64,000 nt of DNA from Bacteroidales bacterium (GTDB lineage Bacteria; Bacteroidota; Bacteroidia; Bacteroidales; WCHB1-69). This document shows, in pieces, positions 33,595-42,534 of the stretch. A model generated the notes under the pieces. The model did no database searches. It was given only the letters and a program-made list of their open reading frames with translations, and was not told where the DNA came from. How positions within the stretch are numbered: the stretch's first letter is position 1; every line of letters begins with the position of its first letter. The stretch spans positions 1 through 64,000 of the forward strand of contig JAFXTS010000012.1 in NCBI GenBank assembly GCA_017535665.1, written 5' to 3'. A program made the position numbers and the translations under genes.

Positions 33595-35683
33595 GGTTGT
33601 TCTTGGCATAATAACGACGATGTTCTTCTTCCTGGCGAGCCTGCGAGAAATTGCTGACACGCTTCATATAGCCGATGACACGAGTCATGTAGTCAATGTC
33701 CGTGCTATGGCACACGGGACACTCTTTGAGGTAGCGTTTATCAATATGTCCACATTTGTTGCAGATGGTATTCGGGATGTTGAAGGTGAAGTAGTTGCAT
33801 CCCTCCTGAGCCGCCACACGCAGCAGCTGGCGGTATTGTTCTTTGCTGAGGTGCTCTTCCAAGTTGAGGTGCAGCGCCGAACCGCCGGTGAGGTGCGTGA
33901 TGTACTTACGACCATGGAGACGGAACTTGTCGAGAATGTTAATCTCTTTATCTTCAACAATATAGAAATAACTATTATAACAATCGCGGGTCACCACGTA
34001 ACCGTCTTCGCGGTCCCACTTGGCGTGCTTCACACCCACATTCTCAGCGGGAATCATCTCGCAGTTGAACATGAGGTCTTTGCTCTTATAGCGTTTGTTG
34101 TAATCTTCAATCATGCCCAAGATCTCCTCCACGAAATGCTGGTATTTTTCATTATCGGTGATGGGAATCTTGAGGAATTCGGCAGCCTCCACCAGTCCGT
34201 TGATACCGATGGTGAGGTACTGGCGATTGATGGCAATGTAGCCGGCGTCGAAGAGCGGAAGCATTCCCTTTTCCAACAAATACTTAAGGTTCTCATTATA
34301 ACAGATTTGCACCTTATGGGTCAGGTCCACCATCTGTTCGAGGAACTCCATATAGGGGATGTTCTGCTTGCAGGCGTACTGGATGCAGCGGTTGAGGTTG
34401 ATGGTGAGCACACTCTTGGAGCCGGTGGAGACGCCGCCTGCGCCCAGCGTGTAGCTGAAGCCATTGTCCTGAATCTCGTTGCGGAGGCGGCAGCAGCTGC
34501 TCAATGAGTCGGCGTTGTCGCTGAGGTAGGTGAAGAAGGAGTGCCCTTGGGCATACATCTCGGCGGTAAAGTCGCCATACTCCTGGTCGAGCACGTCGCC
34601 GTCTTTCGAGAGCAGCGCCATAGTTTCCACAGGGAAGGTGAGCATGGTGCGGGTGCGCTCCTTGTTGAACCAACGCATGAACCGTTTCTGGAGCCAGTTG
34701 AGAGAATCCCAGTCGGGACGGCTGCCGTCGGGGAAGACGAAGTCGCCGAAGAGGCTCTGGAAGTAGAACTTGTCGTAGTAAGCGACATTCCAGAACACCG
34801 ACTGATAGTTACGGGCGCCGGAGGGCTGGTTGATAGAATAGACCACCTGCTGGAAGCAGTCGGTGATAACCTTATCAATGGTGCGTTTTTTGAGAGAAAG
34901 ATCCACCACTTCGTCGGCACGCTTGTAGTAGTCGGTGCCGTACTCTTGACCGATGAAGTAGTTCATGTACATCAGGAACTCGGGGGTGGCGCAGGCGCCG
35001 CTGAGCATGCTGGATACCATGAACACCATGTTGATGAAGCCGCCGCAGAACGACTTGAGGTTGGTAGGACGGGAGGCGTTGCCACCGATGCTCTGGGTGC
35101 CGCCGAGCAGCCATGGGTACATGGTGATGCTGGCGCAGTAGTTGGCGATGCTGGTCTCGTCGTTTTTATAAATGAAATGATTATTAAGATAATAGAGATA
35201 CTTGTCGGACAGCTCTTTGCCATACACCTCCTTGATACGGTCGCACAGCATACGGCGGTTGAGGCGGATGAAGCCCGACTTGGGCAGCTCGCCGATGAGC
35301 GTGGCGATGTTCTTTTTCTCCACGTTGGCGTTGGCGTCGTACTTGCTGCCGGTAGCCGCATTCTGGGCATTACAATAATTGATCAGGAAGTCAAGTTTCT
35401 CCTTCACCTCGCGGTCTTCGTAATGCTTCTGACGGTAGAGGATGAAGGCCTTGGCCACCTCGTAGTAGCGCTCAGCCATCAGCGAGCGCTCCACTTGGTT
35501 CTGGATCTCCTCTTCCTGGATGCCGTCATAGATGTTGAGACGGCTAAGGATATTAATCATCGACTCCTGGGTGGCAAAGCTCCCGACGGAGATGAAGGCC
35601 TTGGTGATGGCGCTTCGGATTTTGTCAATCGAAAACGGCTCTCTCTTTCCGTCTCGTTTGATAATGTACACTTCTTCGATCAT
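33581..35683 (-). CDS. nrdD: Anaerobic (class III) ribonucleoside-triphosphate reductase
   Basis: A 700-residue enzyme that reduces ribonucleoside triphosphates to deoxyribonucleotides without oxygen. Residues about 1-90 are an ATP-cone (YIIKRDGKREPFSIDKI). The catalytic body has the conserved VGPNVKVE-like region replaced by GVSTGSKSVLTINLN, and the C-terminus has four zinc-binding Cys (CNKC, CPVC) followed by the glycyl-radical loop RVIGYM. The start is the ATG at 35683; the longer frame extends into the leader. It is B12-independent and sits behind a predicted cobalamin riboswitch. Confidence 0.95.
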   Translation of the reverse strand: MIEEVYIIKRDGKREPFSIDKIRSAITKAFISVGSFATQESMINILSRLNIYDGIQEEEIQNQVERSLMAERYYEVAKAFILYRQKHYEDREVKEKLDFLINYCNAQNAATGSKYDANANVEKKNIATLIGELPKSGFIRLNRRMLCDRIKEVYGKELSDKYLYYLNNHFIYKNDETSIANYCASITMYPWLLGGTQSIGGNASRPTNLKSFCGGFINMVFMVSSMLSGACATPEFLMYMNYFIGQEYGTDYYKRADEVVDLSLKKRTIDKVITDCFQQVVYSINQPSGARNYQSVFWNVAYYDKFYFQSLFGDFVFPDGSRPDWDSLNWLQKRFMRWFNKERTRTMLTFPVETMALLSKDGDVLDQEYGDFTAEMYAQGHSFFTYLSDNADSLSSCCRLRNEIQDNGFSYTLGAGGVSTGSKSVLTINLNRCIQYACKQNIPYMEFLEQMVDLTHKVQICYNENLKYLLEKGMLPLFDAGYIAINRQYLTIGINGLVEAAEFLKIPITDNEKYQHFVEEILGMIEDYNKRYKSKDLMFNCEMIPAENVGVKHAKWDREDGYVVTRDCYNSYFYIVEDKEINILDKFRLHGRKYITHLTGGSALHLNLEEHLSKEQYRQLLRVAAQEGCNYFTFNIPNTICNKCGHIDKRYLKECPVCHSTDIDYMTRVIGYMKRVSNFSQARQEEEHRRYYAKNNHEVL

Positions 35684-35783
35684 AAGGTTATTGGTTAACT
35701 GGTTGGTTAATGGCAAGTTACAGGGATAAATACGGATCCTCACGGACATGTATGCTTTTATCCCGAAAGCTACATTTGACGAT

Positions 35784-35938
35784 GCGGGCAGGTCTTCTGG
35801 CTTGTTCTGTTCTCTGCCGCCTTCCCGACAATCGGAGAATTTGTCAGTGGCATTGAGACAGAGAGTGGGGGTAGAACTTTACAGCTACGGGAATAGCTCC
35901 TGATTTTCACAGGCTTCCCTTTTAATCCGAGGAACCCG
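35784..35938 (-). promoter_or_regulatory. Cobalamin (B12) riboswitch in front of nrdDG
   Basis: Read on the minus strand, the leader has the B12-box AAGCCAGAAGACCTGCC (35786-35802 region), preceded by AATGCCACTG and GTCGGGAAGGC, and at its 5' end GGGAAGCCTGTGAAAATC with AGCTATTCCCGTAGCTGTAA. These are the conserved blocks of the cobalamin riboswitch in the correct order. It begins about 10 bases after a -7 element and ends about 100 bases before the nrdD start. Expected effect: B12 binding lowers expression of the B12-independent reductase. Confidence 0.9.
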
Positions 35939-35948
35939 AATCGCGTGG

Positions 35949-35956
35949 CAAATATA
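35949..35956 (-). promoter_or_regulatory. -7 promoter element for the riboswitch-nrdDG transcript
   Basis: TATATTTG on the minus strand, correctly placed just upstream of the riboswitch. Confidence 0.6.
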
Positions 35957-36047
35957 CAGCAATTTTTTGTCACACTTCAACCCAAATTGGAATTTTTTTT
36001 CACAATTTTTGGGTGAAATTGTGAATAATTTATTCGGATTAATTTTG

Positions 36048-36055
36048 TATTTTTG
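36048..36055 (+). promoter_or_regulatory. -7 promoter element for the rpiB unit
   Basis: TATTTTTG, 24 bases upstream of the ATG at 36080. It overlaps the TTG at 36053, which excludes that longer start. Confidence 0.55.
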
Positions 36056-36079
36056 CAGATTGTGAAAAAGTGTATAGAA

Positions 36080-36508
36080 ATGAAAGTTTTCATCGCATCC
36101 GACCATGCTGGTTTTGAGCTGAAAGAGGCCATCAAACAGCATTTTTCCTCCCAATATGAGTGGGTAGATTTCGGCACACATTCAACAGAAAGTGTTGACT
36201 ATCCCGACTTTGCGCATCCTCTGGCGGAGGCTGTGTCGAAAGATCCCGCCGCACGGGCTATCCTGATTTGCGGCACGGGCAACGGGGTTGCCATGACGGC
36301 CAACAAGCACGCCAATGTGCGCGCAGCCCTCTGCTGGGACCGCGAAATCGCCGCCCTCGCCCGTCAGCACAATAATGCCAACGTGCTCGTCATGCCCGCC
36401 CGCTTCATCCTGCCCGAGACCGCCTTCGACCTCGTCGAGACTTTCTTCAGCACCGACTTCGAGGGTGGCCGCCATGAGAGACGAGTAGAAAAAATCAACC
36501 TCCGATAG
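36080..36508 (+). CDS. rpiB: Ribose-5-phosphate isomerase B
   Basis: A 142-residue LacAB/RpiB enzyme interconverting ribose 5-phosphate and ribulose 5-phosphate in the pentose phosphate pathway. It has the N-terminal IASDHAGFELK, the catalytic Cys in ICGTGNGVAMTANKH, and ARQHNNANVL. The start at 36080 follows its own promoter. It is the first of a unit with the LUD protein (2 bases on) and the DUF4175-like gene. Confidence 0.95.
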   Translation: MKVFIASDHAGFELKEAIKQHFSSQYEWVDFGTHSTESVDYPDFAHPLAEAVSKDPAARAILICGTGNGVAMTANKHANVRAALCWDREIAALARQHNNANVLVMPARFILPETAFDLVETFFSTDFEGGRHERRVEKINLR

Positions 36509-36510
36509 TT

Positions 36511-37599
36511 ATGGAATTCAGCCCTGAAGATATCATCGAGTTCTGCCGCACCCGAGCCAACATCATCCGGCAGAAATATATAGAAGACATGGAGAACAAG
36601 CTCACCTACTTCGACCGCAGAATGCGCGAGAAGGGTTTCAACGTGTGCTGGATCTCCGATGAAACCGAACTCACCGAAACGGTTTTCGACCTTCTGCCCA
36701 AAACTCCCTACAACAGGGTGTGCTTCGACCTGCCCGATGTGCCGGAAGAACTGCGCAGCGCCAAGTCTATCCGACCCGTCCACTATGCCGATGTGGAAAG
36801 CGGCAAGTCCAGCGCTGCCTTTCTGTTTGTGCAGGCCGACTTCGCCATCGTGGAGACCGGCACCCTCGTGCTGCTCAACAAGAACTCCAAAAACTGCCTC
36901 AACTCCATCCCCAACCTCTTCATCCTGCTCGACATCAGCAAACTCCTCAACAAGGCCTCCGACCTCGAAACCATCCTCTACCTCCGCACACAAGCCCAAG
37001 AACAGCAATACCTCCCCCACGATGTGAAACTCATCAACCGCCCCTTCTCCCTCATCGAACCCAACTTCGCCGACCCCAGCCAAGGCGTATCTCATACTCC
37101 TGTACAAATCACTATCTTCCTCTATGACAATGGCGTAACCGATATCATGCAGAACAGTACCCTGCGCGAGTCGCTCTACTGTATCGACTGCGACAAGTGC
37201 AAAACGGTCTGCCCGATGTACGAATACACCAAGGAACACACCCCCATCAATATCGTGCGCGACAACTTCCTGCATCATGCCACCAACACCGAACATGTCA
37301 TCAAGAACGCCATGCTCTGTGGAAACTGCGACCAGGTTTGTCCCGTGCAAATTCCCATCAGCGATCTCATCCTCAAGGAGATAGCACTGGCGCGACAGGC
37401 GCATCCGGGCAAAACCAAGGTGGCCAACGCCTTCGACAAACGCAAGAAACTCAACAGCATGAACGGCAAATTCAACCGTTTCTTCTTCAATAAAGCCATG
37501 TTCGGCAAGAACAAGATGCTCTACAACTATTTTAAACAACAACAAGACCCCTTCTACAATATCCTCTGGACACAAGAAAACAGCGAAAATGACAAATAA
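36511..37599 (+). CDS. LUD-domain iron-sulfur protein, LutB/LldF-like
   Basis: A 362-residue protein. The N-terminal ~200 residues form an LUD domain (FVQADFAIVETGTLVLLNK) and the C-terminal part has two 4Fe-4S clusters: CIDCDKCKTVCPMYEY and CGNCDQVCPVQIP. LutB/LldF proteins carry electrons in L-lactate oxidation to pyruvate. It is shorter than LutB (about 470), and lutA and lutC are not adjacent, so the substrate is uncertain. It is co-transcribed between rpiB and the DUF4175-like gene, overlapping the latter by 11 bases. Confidence 0.9.
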   Translation: MEFSPEDIIEFCRTRANIIRQKYIEDMENKLTYFDRRMREKGFNVCWISDETELTETVFDLLPKTPYNRVCFDLPDVPEELRSAKSIRPVHYADVESGKSSAAFLFVQADFAIVETGTLVLLNKNSKNCLNSIPNLFILLDISKLLNKASDLETILYLRTQAQEQQYLPHDVKLINRPFSLIEPNFADPSQGVSHTPVQITIFLYDNGVTDIMQNSTLRESLYCIDCDKCKTVCPMYEYTKEHTPINIVRDNFLHHATNTEHVIKNAMLCGNCDQVCPVQIPISDLILKEIALARQAHPGKTKVANAFDKRKKLNSMNGKFNRFFFNKAMFGKNKMLYNYFKQQQDPFYNILWTQENSENDK

Positions 37600-40500
37600 T
37601 CAAGAGATTATTCGGCAGAAAATCAGAGAGTTCGTCCACAAGTACTACCTCAACAAACTCTTGCGCGGCGCACTCATCTTCGTCATCATCACCCTGATGG
37701 TGTTCATCACGTATGCCCTGCTCGAATATTTCTCCTACTTCAACTCCACCGTCCGCACCGTCCTCTTCTTCTCCTACCTCGCCATCTTCGCCGTCACCCT
37801 CGTCTTTTACATCATCATCCCCCTCCTTAAAATCTTCGGCGTTGGCAAACAGCTCACCGCCACACAGATAGCGGCCATCATCGGTCAGCATTTCCCCGAA
37901 ATTGACGACAAACTGCTCAACCTCTTCCAGCTGGAGGCGATGCGCGAAAAGGGTGAATGCAAAAGCGCGGAACTCATCGCTGCCGCCATCGACACCAAAA
38001 TCGAGAAAATCAAACCCTTCCCCTTCGTCAAGGCCATCCCCTTCAAAAACACCCGCCGCTATATCAAATGGGCCCTCATCCCTATCCTTCTCTGTATTGT
38101 CATCTTTTCGGTAAGAAGCGAAATTTTCACCCAATCGACCGAAAGAATCGTACATTACGACCAATTTTATGCTAAACCAGCACCCTATTCTTTTGAAATT
38201 CAAAACGATACCCTCACCACATTCCAGAATGAGGATTTTGAACTCAAGGTCAAAATCAAAGGCACCGAAACCCCCGACGCACTCTATATCGACCTCGCCG
38301 GACGGAAATACCAGATGACCAAGACCGACAACATCCACTTCACCTATACCTTCAAGAACCCACAGGGAGACACCCAGTTCCACGTCTTCACAGAAGAGAC
38401 CTCCTCGCCCGACTATACCTTATCGGTGCTGCCCAAGCCGGTCATCGTCAGCTTCGCCATGACCCTTCACTATCCCGCCTATCTCCACAAAAACGACGAG
38501 ACCATCGACAACAACGGCGACGCCACCATCCCCGATGGCACACAGGTGACCTGGTCGTTCTACACCCGCAACACCAGCCAGTTGCAATTCATCCTCGAGG
38601 ATGAAAAAGAACCTGTACGCGCCGAAAAAGGCATCTACAAAATCACCAAGACCGTGCGCAACTCCTTCGCCTACGCCATCACCAACAAGAACAAATTCTG
38701 CGCCTCCACCGATACTCTCAAGCACAACATCAACGTGGTGCCCGACCAATACCCCGACATCACAGTGGTGAGCCAGGCCGACTCGATGCTGCCCGACCGC
38801 ATCTACTTCAAAGGCACCATCCACGACGACTACGGCTTCACCAAAGCCCAGTTCGTCTATTCAAAATACGACAAGAACGACAAACTCCTCGAAACCAATA
38901 AGGTACAGAACATCCCCATCAACTCGATGCTGACGGTGCAGGACTTCTACCACTACTTTGATGCCGGCGTGCTGATGCTTGAACCCGGTCAGCGCATCGA
39001 CTACTACTTCCAAGTGTTCGACAACGACGGTATCAACGGTCCCAAATCGGCCCGCAGCGTATCCGAAACCTACCGCGTGATGACCGAAGAGGAGATTGAC
39101 GAACAATTGGAGAACAGCAACTCGCAGACCAAGAGCGATTTGCAAGAGCTGATTGATGACTCGAAAGACCTTCTCAAAGAGATTGACAAACTGCAACAGC
39201 AGATGATGCAGAACAAGGAACTTTCGTGGCAGGACAAGAAAAAGTTGCAGGAACTCACCGACAAGTATGAGGAGTTGAAAAAGCAGATTGATGAGATGAA
39301 ACAGGCTCAGAATCAACAAAATATGATGGAGGATAAATACAAAAATATCCCCGAAAACCTCATCAAGAAGCAGAAAGAGTTGGAAGAGCGGTTCAACAAA
39401 GTTCTTTCCGATGAAATCAAGGAGATGTACGAAAAGTTGCAACGGATGATGGACCAGATGAACCAACAGAATAACAATAAGGAGGAGGTGAAAAAGACGG
39501 TTCAGGATGTGAAGAACAATACGGAAGAGCTGAACAAGACCCTCGACCAGCAGCTGGAGCTTTTCAAACAATTGGAGTTCGAGAAGAAGTATAACGACAT
39601 TATCGACAAGGCGAAAAAACTGTCGGAGGAGCAGAAAGCCCTTTCCAAGCAGAGCGAACAGAAAGCCATTGATAAACAAGAACTTCTGCAAAAGCAGCAG
39701 GATATTGAAAATCAGTTTAAAGAACTGAAAAAAGAGATTAACGAACTGAACCAACTCAACAAAGAGCTGGAAGATCCCAACAAACTGTTGGACACCAAAG
39801 ACCTCCAGCAGCAGATTGAGCAGGATTTCAAGGACAGCAAGGATGCGCTGAACAAGAACAACCGGAGCAAGGCGGCCTCGAGCCAGCAGGATGCGGGCGA
39901 GAAGATGGAGGAGATGGCCCAAAAGATGGAGGAGAACATGTTGGAGAATGAGGAGGAGGATTTGGAGGAAGACATGGAGAGTTTGCGACAGATCTTGGAC
40001 AACCTCGTACAGATATCCTTCAACCAGGAGGCGGTGATGGAGCGGCTCAAACCGCTTACCCAGCACTCGTCGCAGCTCCCCGACATTGCCCGCACGCAGC
40101 ACAACATCCGTGACAATATGCTGGTGATTGCCGACTCGCTGAATGCCCTCGCACGCCGCCAGAGCGCCGTGAAACCGTTCATCAACGAAGAGGTCGGCAA
40201 GATCAACTCGTACATCGATGCGGCGGTCGCCTCACTGAAAGACCAGCGCGTGCAGAACGCCCTCACCCAGCAGCAGTTCGCCATGACCAGCATGAACAAC
40301 CTCGCCCTCATGCTTGCCGAGTCGATGAAGGAGGTGAAGCAGAAACAGAGCGAGTGCCAGAACTGCAAGAATAAGAACAAGAGCGGGAATGGCTCCTGCA
40401 ACAATCCCGGCGGGAAGGGAAAGACCAAGACGGCGCGTGAACTGCAGCAGCAGCTGAACCGCCAGATGGAGGCCCTGAAACGCAGCATGGAGCAAGGCAA

Positions 40501-40957
40501 GAAAGAGGGACAGCAGGGGCAGAACGGCCAGTCGATGAGCGAACAGCTCGCCAAGATGGCCGCCCAGCAGGAAGCCATCCGCAAGATGATGCAGGAGTAT
40601 GAAGACGGCCTCAAGTCGGAGAACGGCGTGGGCGACAAGTCGGTCGAACAGATGATTCGCGACATGGAGAAGACCGAGAAAGACCTTGTGAACGGACGCA
40701 TCACCACCGAGACCATCAACCGACAGAAGAACATTGAAACTCGAATGCTGGAGAGCGAGCGCTCCCAGATGCAACGCGAGCAGGACGAGAAGCGCGAGAG
40801 CAACGAGGGACGCGACATCATCAATCCCAACCCGCCCAAAGAGTGGAACATGGACCGCCAATCACAGCAACAGATCGAGATGCTCAAGTCCATCCCCCCG
40901 AACCTCAACTACTATTATAAAGAAAAAGTCAACCAGTATTTTTATAACATCGAATAA
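37589..40957 (+). CDS. DUF4175-like membrane protein with long coiled-coil tail
   Basis: A 1122-residue inner-membrane protein. Two hydrophobic segments near residues 25-80 and a third near 155-175 anchor it. A beta-rich periplasmic region (about 180-490) follows, then a very long region rich in Gln, Lys, Glu and Asn from about 500 onward (LLKEIDKLQQQMMQNKELSW ... QQDIENQFKELKKEINEL), predicted coiled coil, with a Cys-rich insert (CQNCKNKNKSGNGSCNNPGG) near residue 925. The arrangement fits the Bacteroidetes DUF4175 family, whose function is unknown to me. It overlaps the LUD gene by 11 bases. Confidence 0.85.
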   Translation: MTNNQEIIRQKIREFVHKYYLNKLLRGALIFVIITLMVFITYALLEYFSYFNSTVRTVLFFSYLAIFAVTLVFYIIIPLLKIFGVGKQLTATQIAAIIGQHFPEIDDKLLNLFQLEAMREKGECKSAELIAAAIDTKIEKIKPFPFVKAIPFKNTRRYIKWALIPILLCIVIFSVRSEIFTQSTERIVHYDQFYAKPAPYSFEIQNDTLTTFQNEDFELKVKIKGTETPDALYIDLAGRKYQMTKTDNIHFTYTFKNPQGDTQFHVFTEETSSPDYTLSVLPKPVIVSFAMTLHYPAYLHKNDETIDNNGDATIPDGTQVTWSFYTRNTSQLQFILEDEKEPVRAEKGIYKITKTVRNSFAYAITNKNKFCASTDTLKHNINVVPDQYPDITVVSQADSMLPDRIYFKGTIHDDYGFTKAQFVYSKYDKNDKLLETNKVQNIPINSMLTVQDFYHYFDAGVLMLEPGQRIDYYFQVFDNDGINGPKSARSVSETYRVMTEEEIDEQLENSNSQTKSDLQELIDDSKDLLKEIDKLQQQMMQNKELSWQDKKKLQELTDKYEELKKQIDEMKQAQNQQNMMEDKYKNIPENLIKKQKELEERFNKVLSDEIKEMYEKLQRMMDQMNQQNNNKEEVKKTVQDVKNNTEELNKTLDQQLELFKQLEFEKKYNDIIDKAKKLSEEQKALSKQSEQKAIDKQELLQKQQDIENQFKELKKEINELNQLNKELEDPNKLLDTKDLQQQIEQDFKDSKDALNKNNRSKAASSQQDAGEKMEEMAQKMEENMLENEEEDLEEDMESLRQILDNLVQISFNQEAVMERLKPLTQHSSQLPDIARTQHNIRDNMLVIADSLNALARRQSAVKPFINEEVGKINSYIDAAVASLKDQRVQNALTQQQFAMTSMNNLALMLAESMKEVKQKQSECQNCKNKNKSGNGSCNNPGGKGKTKTARELQQQLNRQMEALKRSMEQGKKEGQQGQNGQSMSEQLAKMAAQQEAIRKMMQEYEDGLKSENGVGDKSVEQMIRDMEKTEKDLVNGRITTETINRQKNIETRMLESERSQMQREQDEKRESNEGRDIINPNPPKEWNMDRQSQQQIEMLKSIPPNLNYYYKEKVNQYFYNIE

Positions 40958-40969
40958 AATCACATCACC

Positions 40970-41413
40970 ATGTATACCATTGAAATCCAAAACCTTAACT
41001 TACAAAACGCCCAAGGCCGCGTACTGGGTGCGGTAGAGAACCTTTGCGACACCTTCGGCTTGGAAGAGCAATTCGGCGTACTGTCGTATGGCATGCACGA
41101 GCTGATTTCGCTCATCGAGCGGAGTGTGGAAGACCAGCATTACGAATTCTCCGTCAACTTCTACATCCAAAGCGACCGTGTGTCGGTGCAGGTGCTCGCT
41201 CCGCAGAGTCTCGGCGACATTGCCCGCATGATTGACACCGCCACGTACGAGGATGCCGAAACGGCAGGTTTCATCGTCAGCCAGCTCACCGACAGCCGCG
41301 AGTTGCGCAACGACGGCCGCGAGTTATGGCTCAACATCATGGTGACGCCCACCTTCCCGGTAGCCGACCGTGCCGAAATCCTCGCCCACAACACGGTGAA
41401 GCAGCTTCAATAA
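40970..41413 (+). CDS. Unknown 147-residue protein, weakly like an anti-sigma/HATPase-type regulator
   Basis: Begins MYTIEIQNLNLQNAQGRVLG and has a helix HELISLIERSVEDQHYEFS followed by beta strands, a layout that recalls the N-box helix of small HATPase (RsbW-like) proteins, but the key Asn is missing. It is soluble and acidic. It lies 12 bases after the DUF4175-like gene and is probably the last gene of the rpiB unit. I cannot name a family. Confidence 0.7.
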   Translation: MYTIEIQNLNLQNAQGRVLGAVENLCDTFGLEEQFGVLSYGMHELISLIERSVEDQHYEFSVNFYIQSDRVSVQVLAPQSLGDIARMIDTATYEDAETAGFIVSQLTDSRELRNDGRELWLNIMVTPTFPVADRAEILAHNTVKQLQ

Positions 41414-41488
41414 AATGAAAGGGATTTTAGGACAATTCAACTAGAGGGCTTCCACTTTCCTCATTTCCCATAGCTTATTGGAAAAGTT

Positions 41489-41899
41489 ATGAAAAGAACA
41501 ACCTCTCTTTTTATTCTTTCTGTATTTGCTTCTAACATTCTATATTCCTGTCAGAAACACGCAGATACTGTGTCAGATAATAATGTTTCAGATAGTATTC
41601 CCTTCACTAACGTGCTTCTTCATAAAGATAGTTTGAATGAGTTGACAGCAGGAGATACAACTATAGGCACATCACCCGATCATATTATGACAAAGGAGGA
41701 ATATGATAATTCGGAGATTTGGTACTTCGAAAATTGGCCAGTTGAAGAAGAGTATTATCGATTTTATCATCAAGCAGTCGTTAAAAGCAAAAAGAAAGGG
41801 ATTTCATTGGACTCTGTTTTGCGTTATTATTCACACAGTGAACTTTCTTATGATTCTGTTGTGAAATGGTACACAAACGATTCCCCCTCATTACAGTAA
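41489..41899 (+). CDS. Small lipoprotein, function unknown
   Basis: A 136-residue protein with a lipoprotein signal ending in SNILYSC. The mature part is Asp/Ser-rich and contains EIWYFENWPVEEEYYRFY and SVLRYYSHSELSYDSVVKWY. I do not recognise the family. The codon use is more AT-rich than neighbouring genes, which hints at later arrival. It is the last gene before the repeat element at 41.98 kb. Confidence 0.65.
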   Translation: MKRTTSLFILSVFASNILYSCQKHADTVSDNNVSDSIPFTNVLLHKDSLNELTAGDTTIGTSPDHIMTKEEYDNSEIWYFENWPVEEEYYRFYHQAVVKSKKKGISLDSVLRYYSHSELSYDSVVKWYTNDSPSLQ

Positions 41900-41907
41900 A
41901 ATTCTTT

Positions 41908-41936
41908 TTTTTCATTCGGATACTATGAATGAAAAA
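41908..41936. repeat. Short stem-loop after the lipoprotein gene
   Basis: TTTTTCATTC, a 9-base loop, and GAATGAAAAA form a perfect 10-base stem starting 9 bases after the stop. It could end transcription, although no T-run follows it. Confidence 0.5.
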
Positions 41937-41983
41937 CCAGCAATTTTAGACTATTGATTTGAAAAGGAATGCATAGCAGATAA

Positions 41984-42124
41984 TCGTGCCAAAGGCACGA
42001 AATTCCAGTAACCCCTGACAAGGCCTTTTGGCCGCAGTCTGGGGTAGGGACACGCAACGGCAAAGGCGTGCGGGAAGCACGCTACTCATCATCCCATCCT
42101 TTTGTAGCGTACCTTTGGCACGCC
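41984..42124 (-). repeat. Structured ~141-base intergenic repeat, copy 2 (inverted)
   Basis: Three hairpins, TCGTGCCAAAGGCACGA (41984-42000), GCGTGCGGGAAGCACGC (42066-42082) and GCGTACCTTTGGCACGC (42107-42123). Read on the minus strand the linkers AAAAGGATGGG and GGGGTTACTGGAA match copy 1 at 18.5 kb in the same order. An additional GGCC...GGCC foldback lies between the first two. Confidence 0.75.
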
Positions 42125-42165
42125 CAACAAATCTCATGTTCGCGAATTCAGAATGCCCCCCGCAA

Positions 42166-42534
42166 CTACTGGCAGCCCAACTCCGTCTTCTTCTTGCTGA
42201 TGAGCAGTCCCAACGAGGTGATGTCGTTTTGCACACTCGCCTTTTCCGCGGCTGAAAGCTCTTCATGCTGCTTATACACCTCATCCAACTCACGGGTGAA
42301 GTTCACCTGACAGGTCATCAGCGCATCACAATTTTTGGCCATATTCACCCGCATCTTGTAGTCTGTAACCAGCTTCTTTACGGCCTTGCAGCCTGCGCTC
42401 TCTTTCACAGGCTCTACCACCGTGCTGTCGCTACCCGTTGTCGCAGCACCGCCATTGGTAGAGACAGGACCGCCATTACACGAAAAAAAGAAAAATGCTG
42501 GGATGGCAAATGCCAAAAGGATAAGTCGTTTCAT
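42166..42534 (-). CDS. Small lipoprotein, function unknown
   Basis: A 122-residue lipoprotein: the signal ends in FFFFSC, a plausible lipobox. A Gly/Ser/Thr linker (GGPVSTNGGAATTGSDST) is followed by a helical domain with four Cys in total (CKAVKKL, CDALMTCQ, LGC) that may form two disulfides. The start overlaps the PAP2 stop by 4 bases, so both are co-transcribed with the PAP2 gene upstream. No family is recognised. Confidence 0.72.
   Translation of the reverse strand: MKRLILLAFAIPAFFFFSCNGGPVSTNGGAATTGSDSTVVEPVKESAGCKAVKKLVTDYKMRVNMAKNCDALMTCQVNFTRELDEVYKQHEELSAAEKASVQNDITSLGLLISKKKTELGCQ

Noticed and set aside
34541..35698. 385-residue open frame opposite nrdD
   Set aside because: It lies fully on the reverse strand of nrdD, has a His/Val/Glu-rich composition typical of antisense frames and no motif.
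35770..36181. Small open frames between nrdD and rpiB
   Set aside because: They cover the cobalamin riboswitch and promoter region and are not protein-like.
36364..37575. 403-residue antisense frame over the LUD gene
   Set aside because: The plus strand encodes clear LUD and 4Fe-4S motifs with a promoter; the reverse frame has none.
38861..40102. 413-residue Leu-rich antisense frame that looks like a membrane protein
   Set aside because: Leu/Phe/Val richness is the complement of the Gln/Lys/Glu coiled coil encoded on the plus strand.
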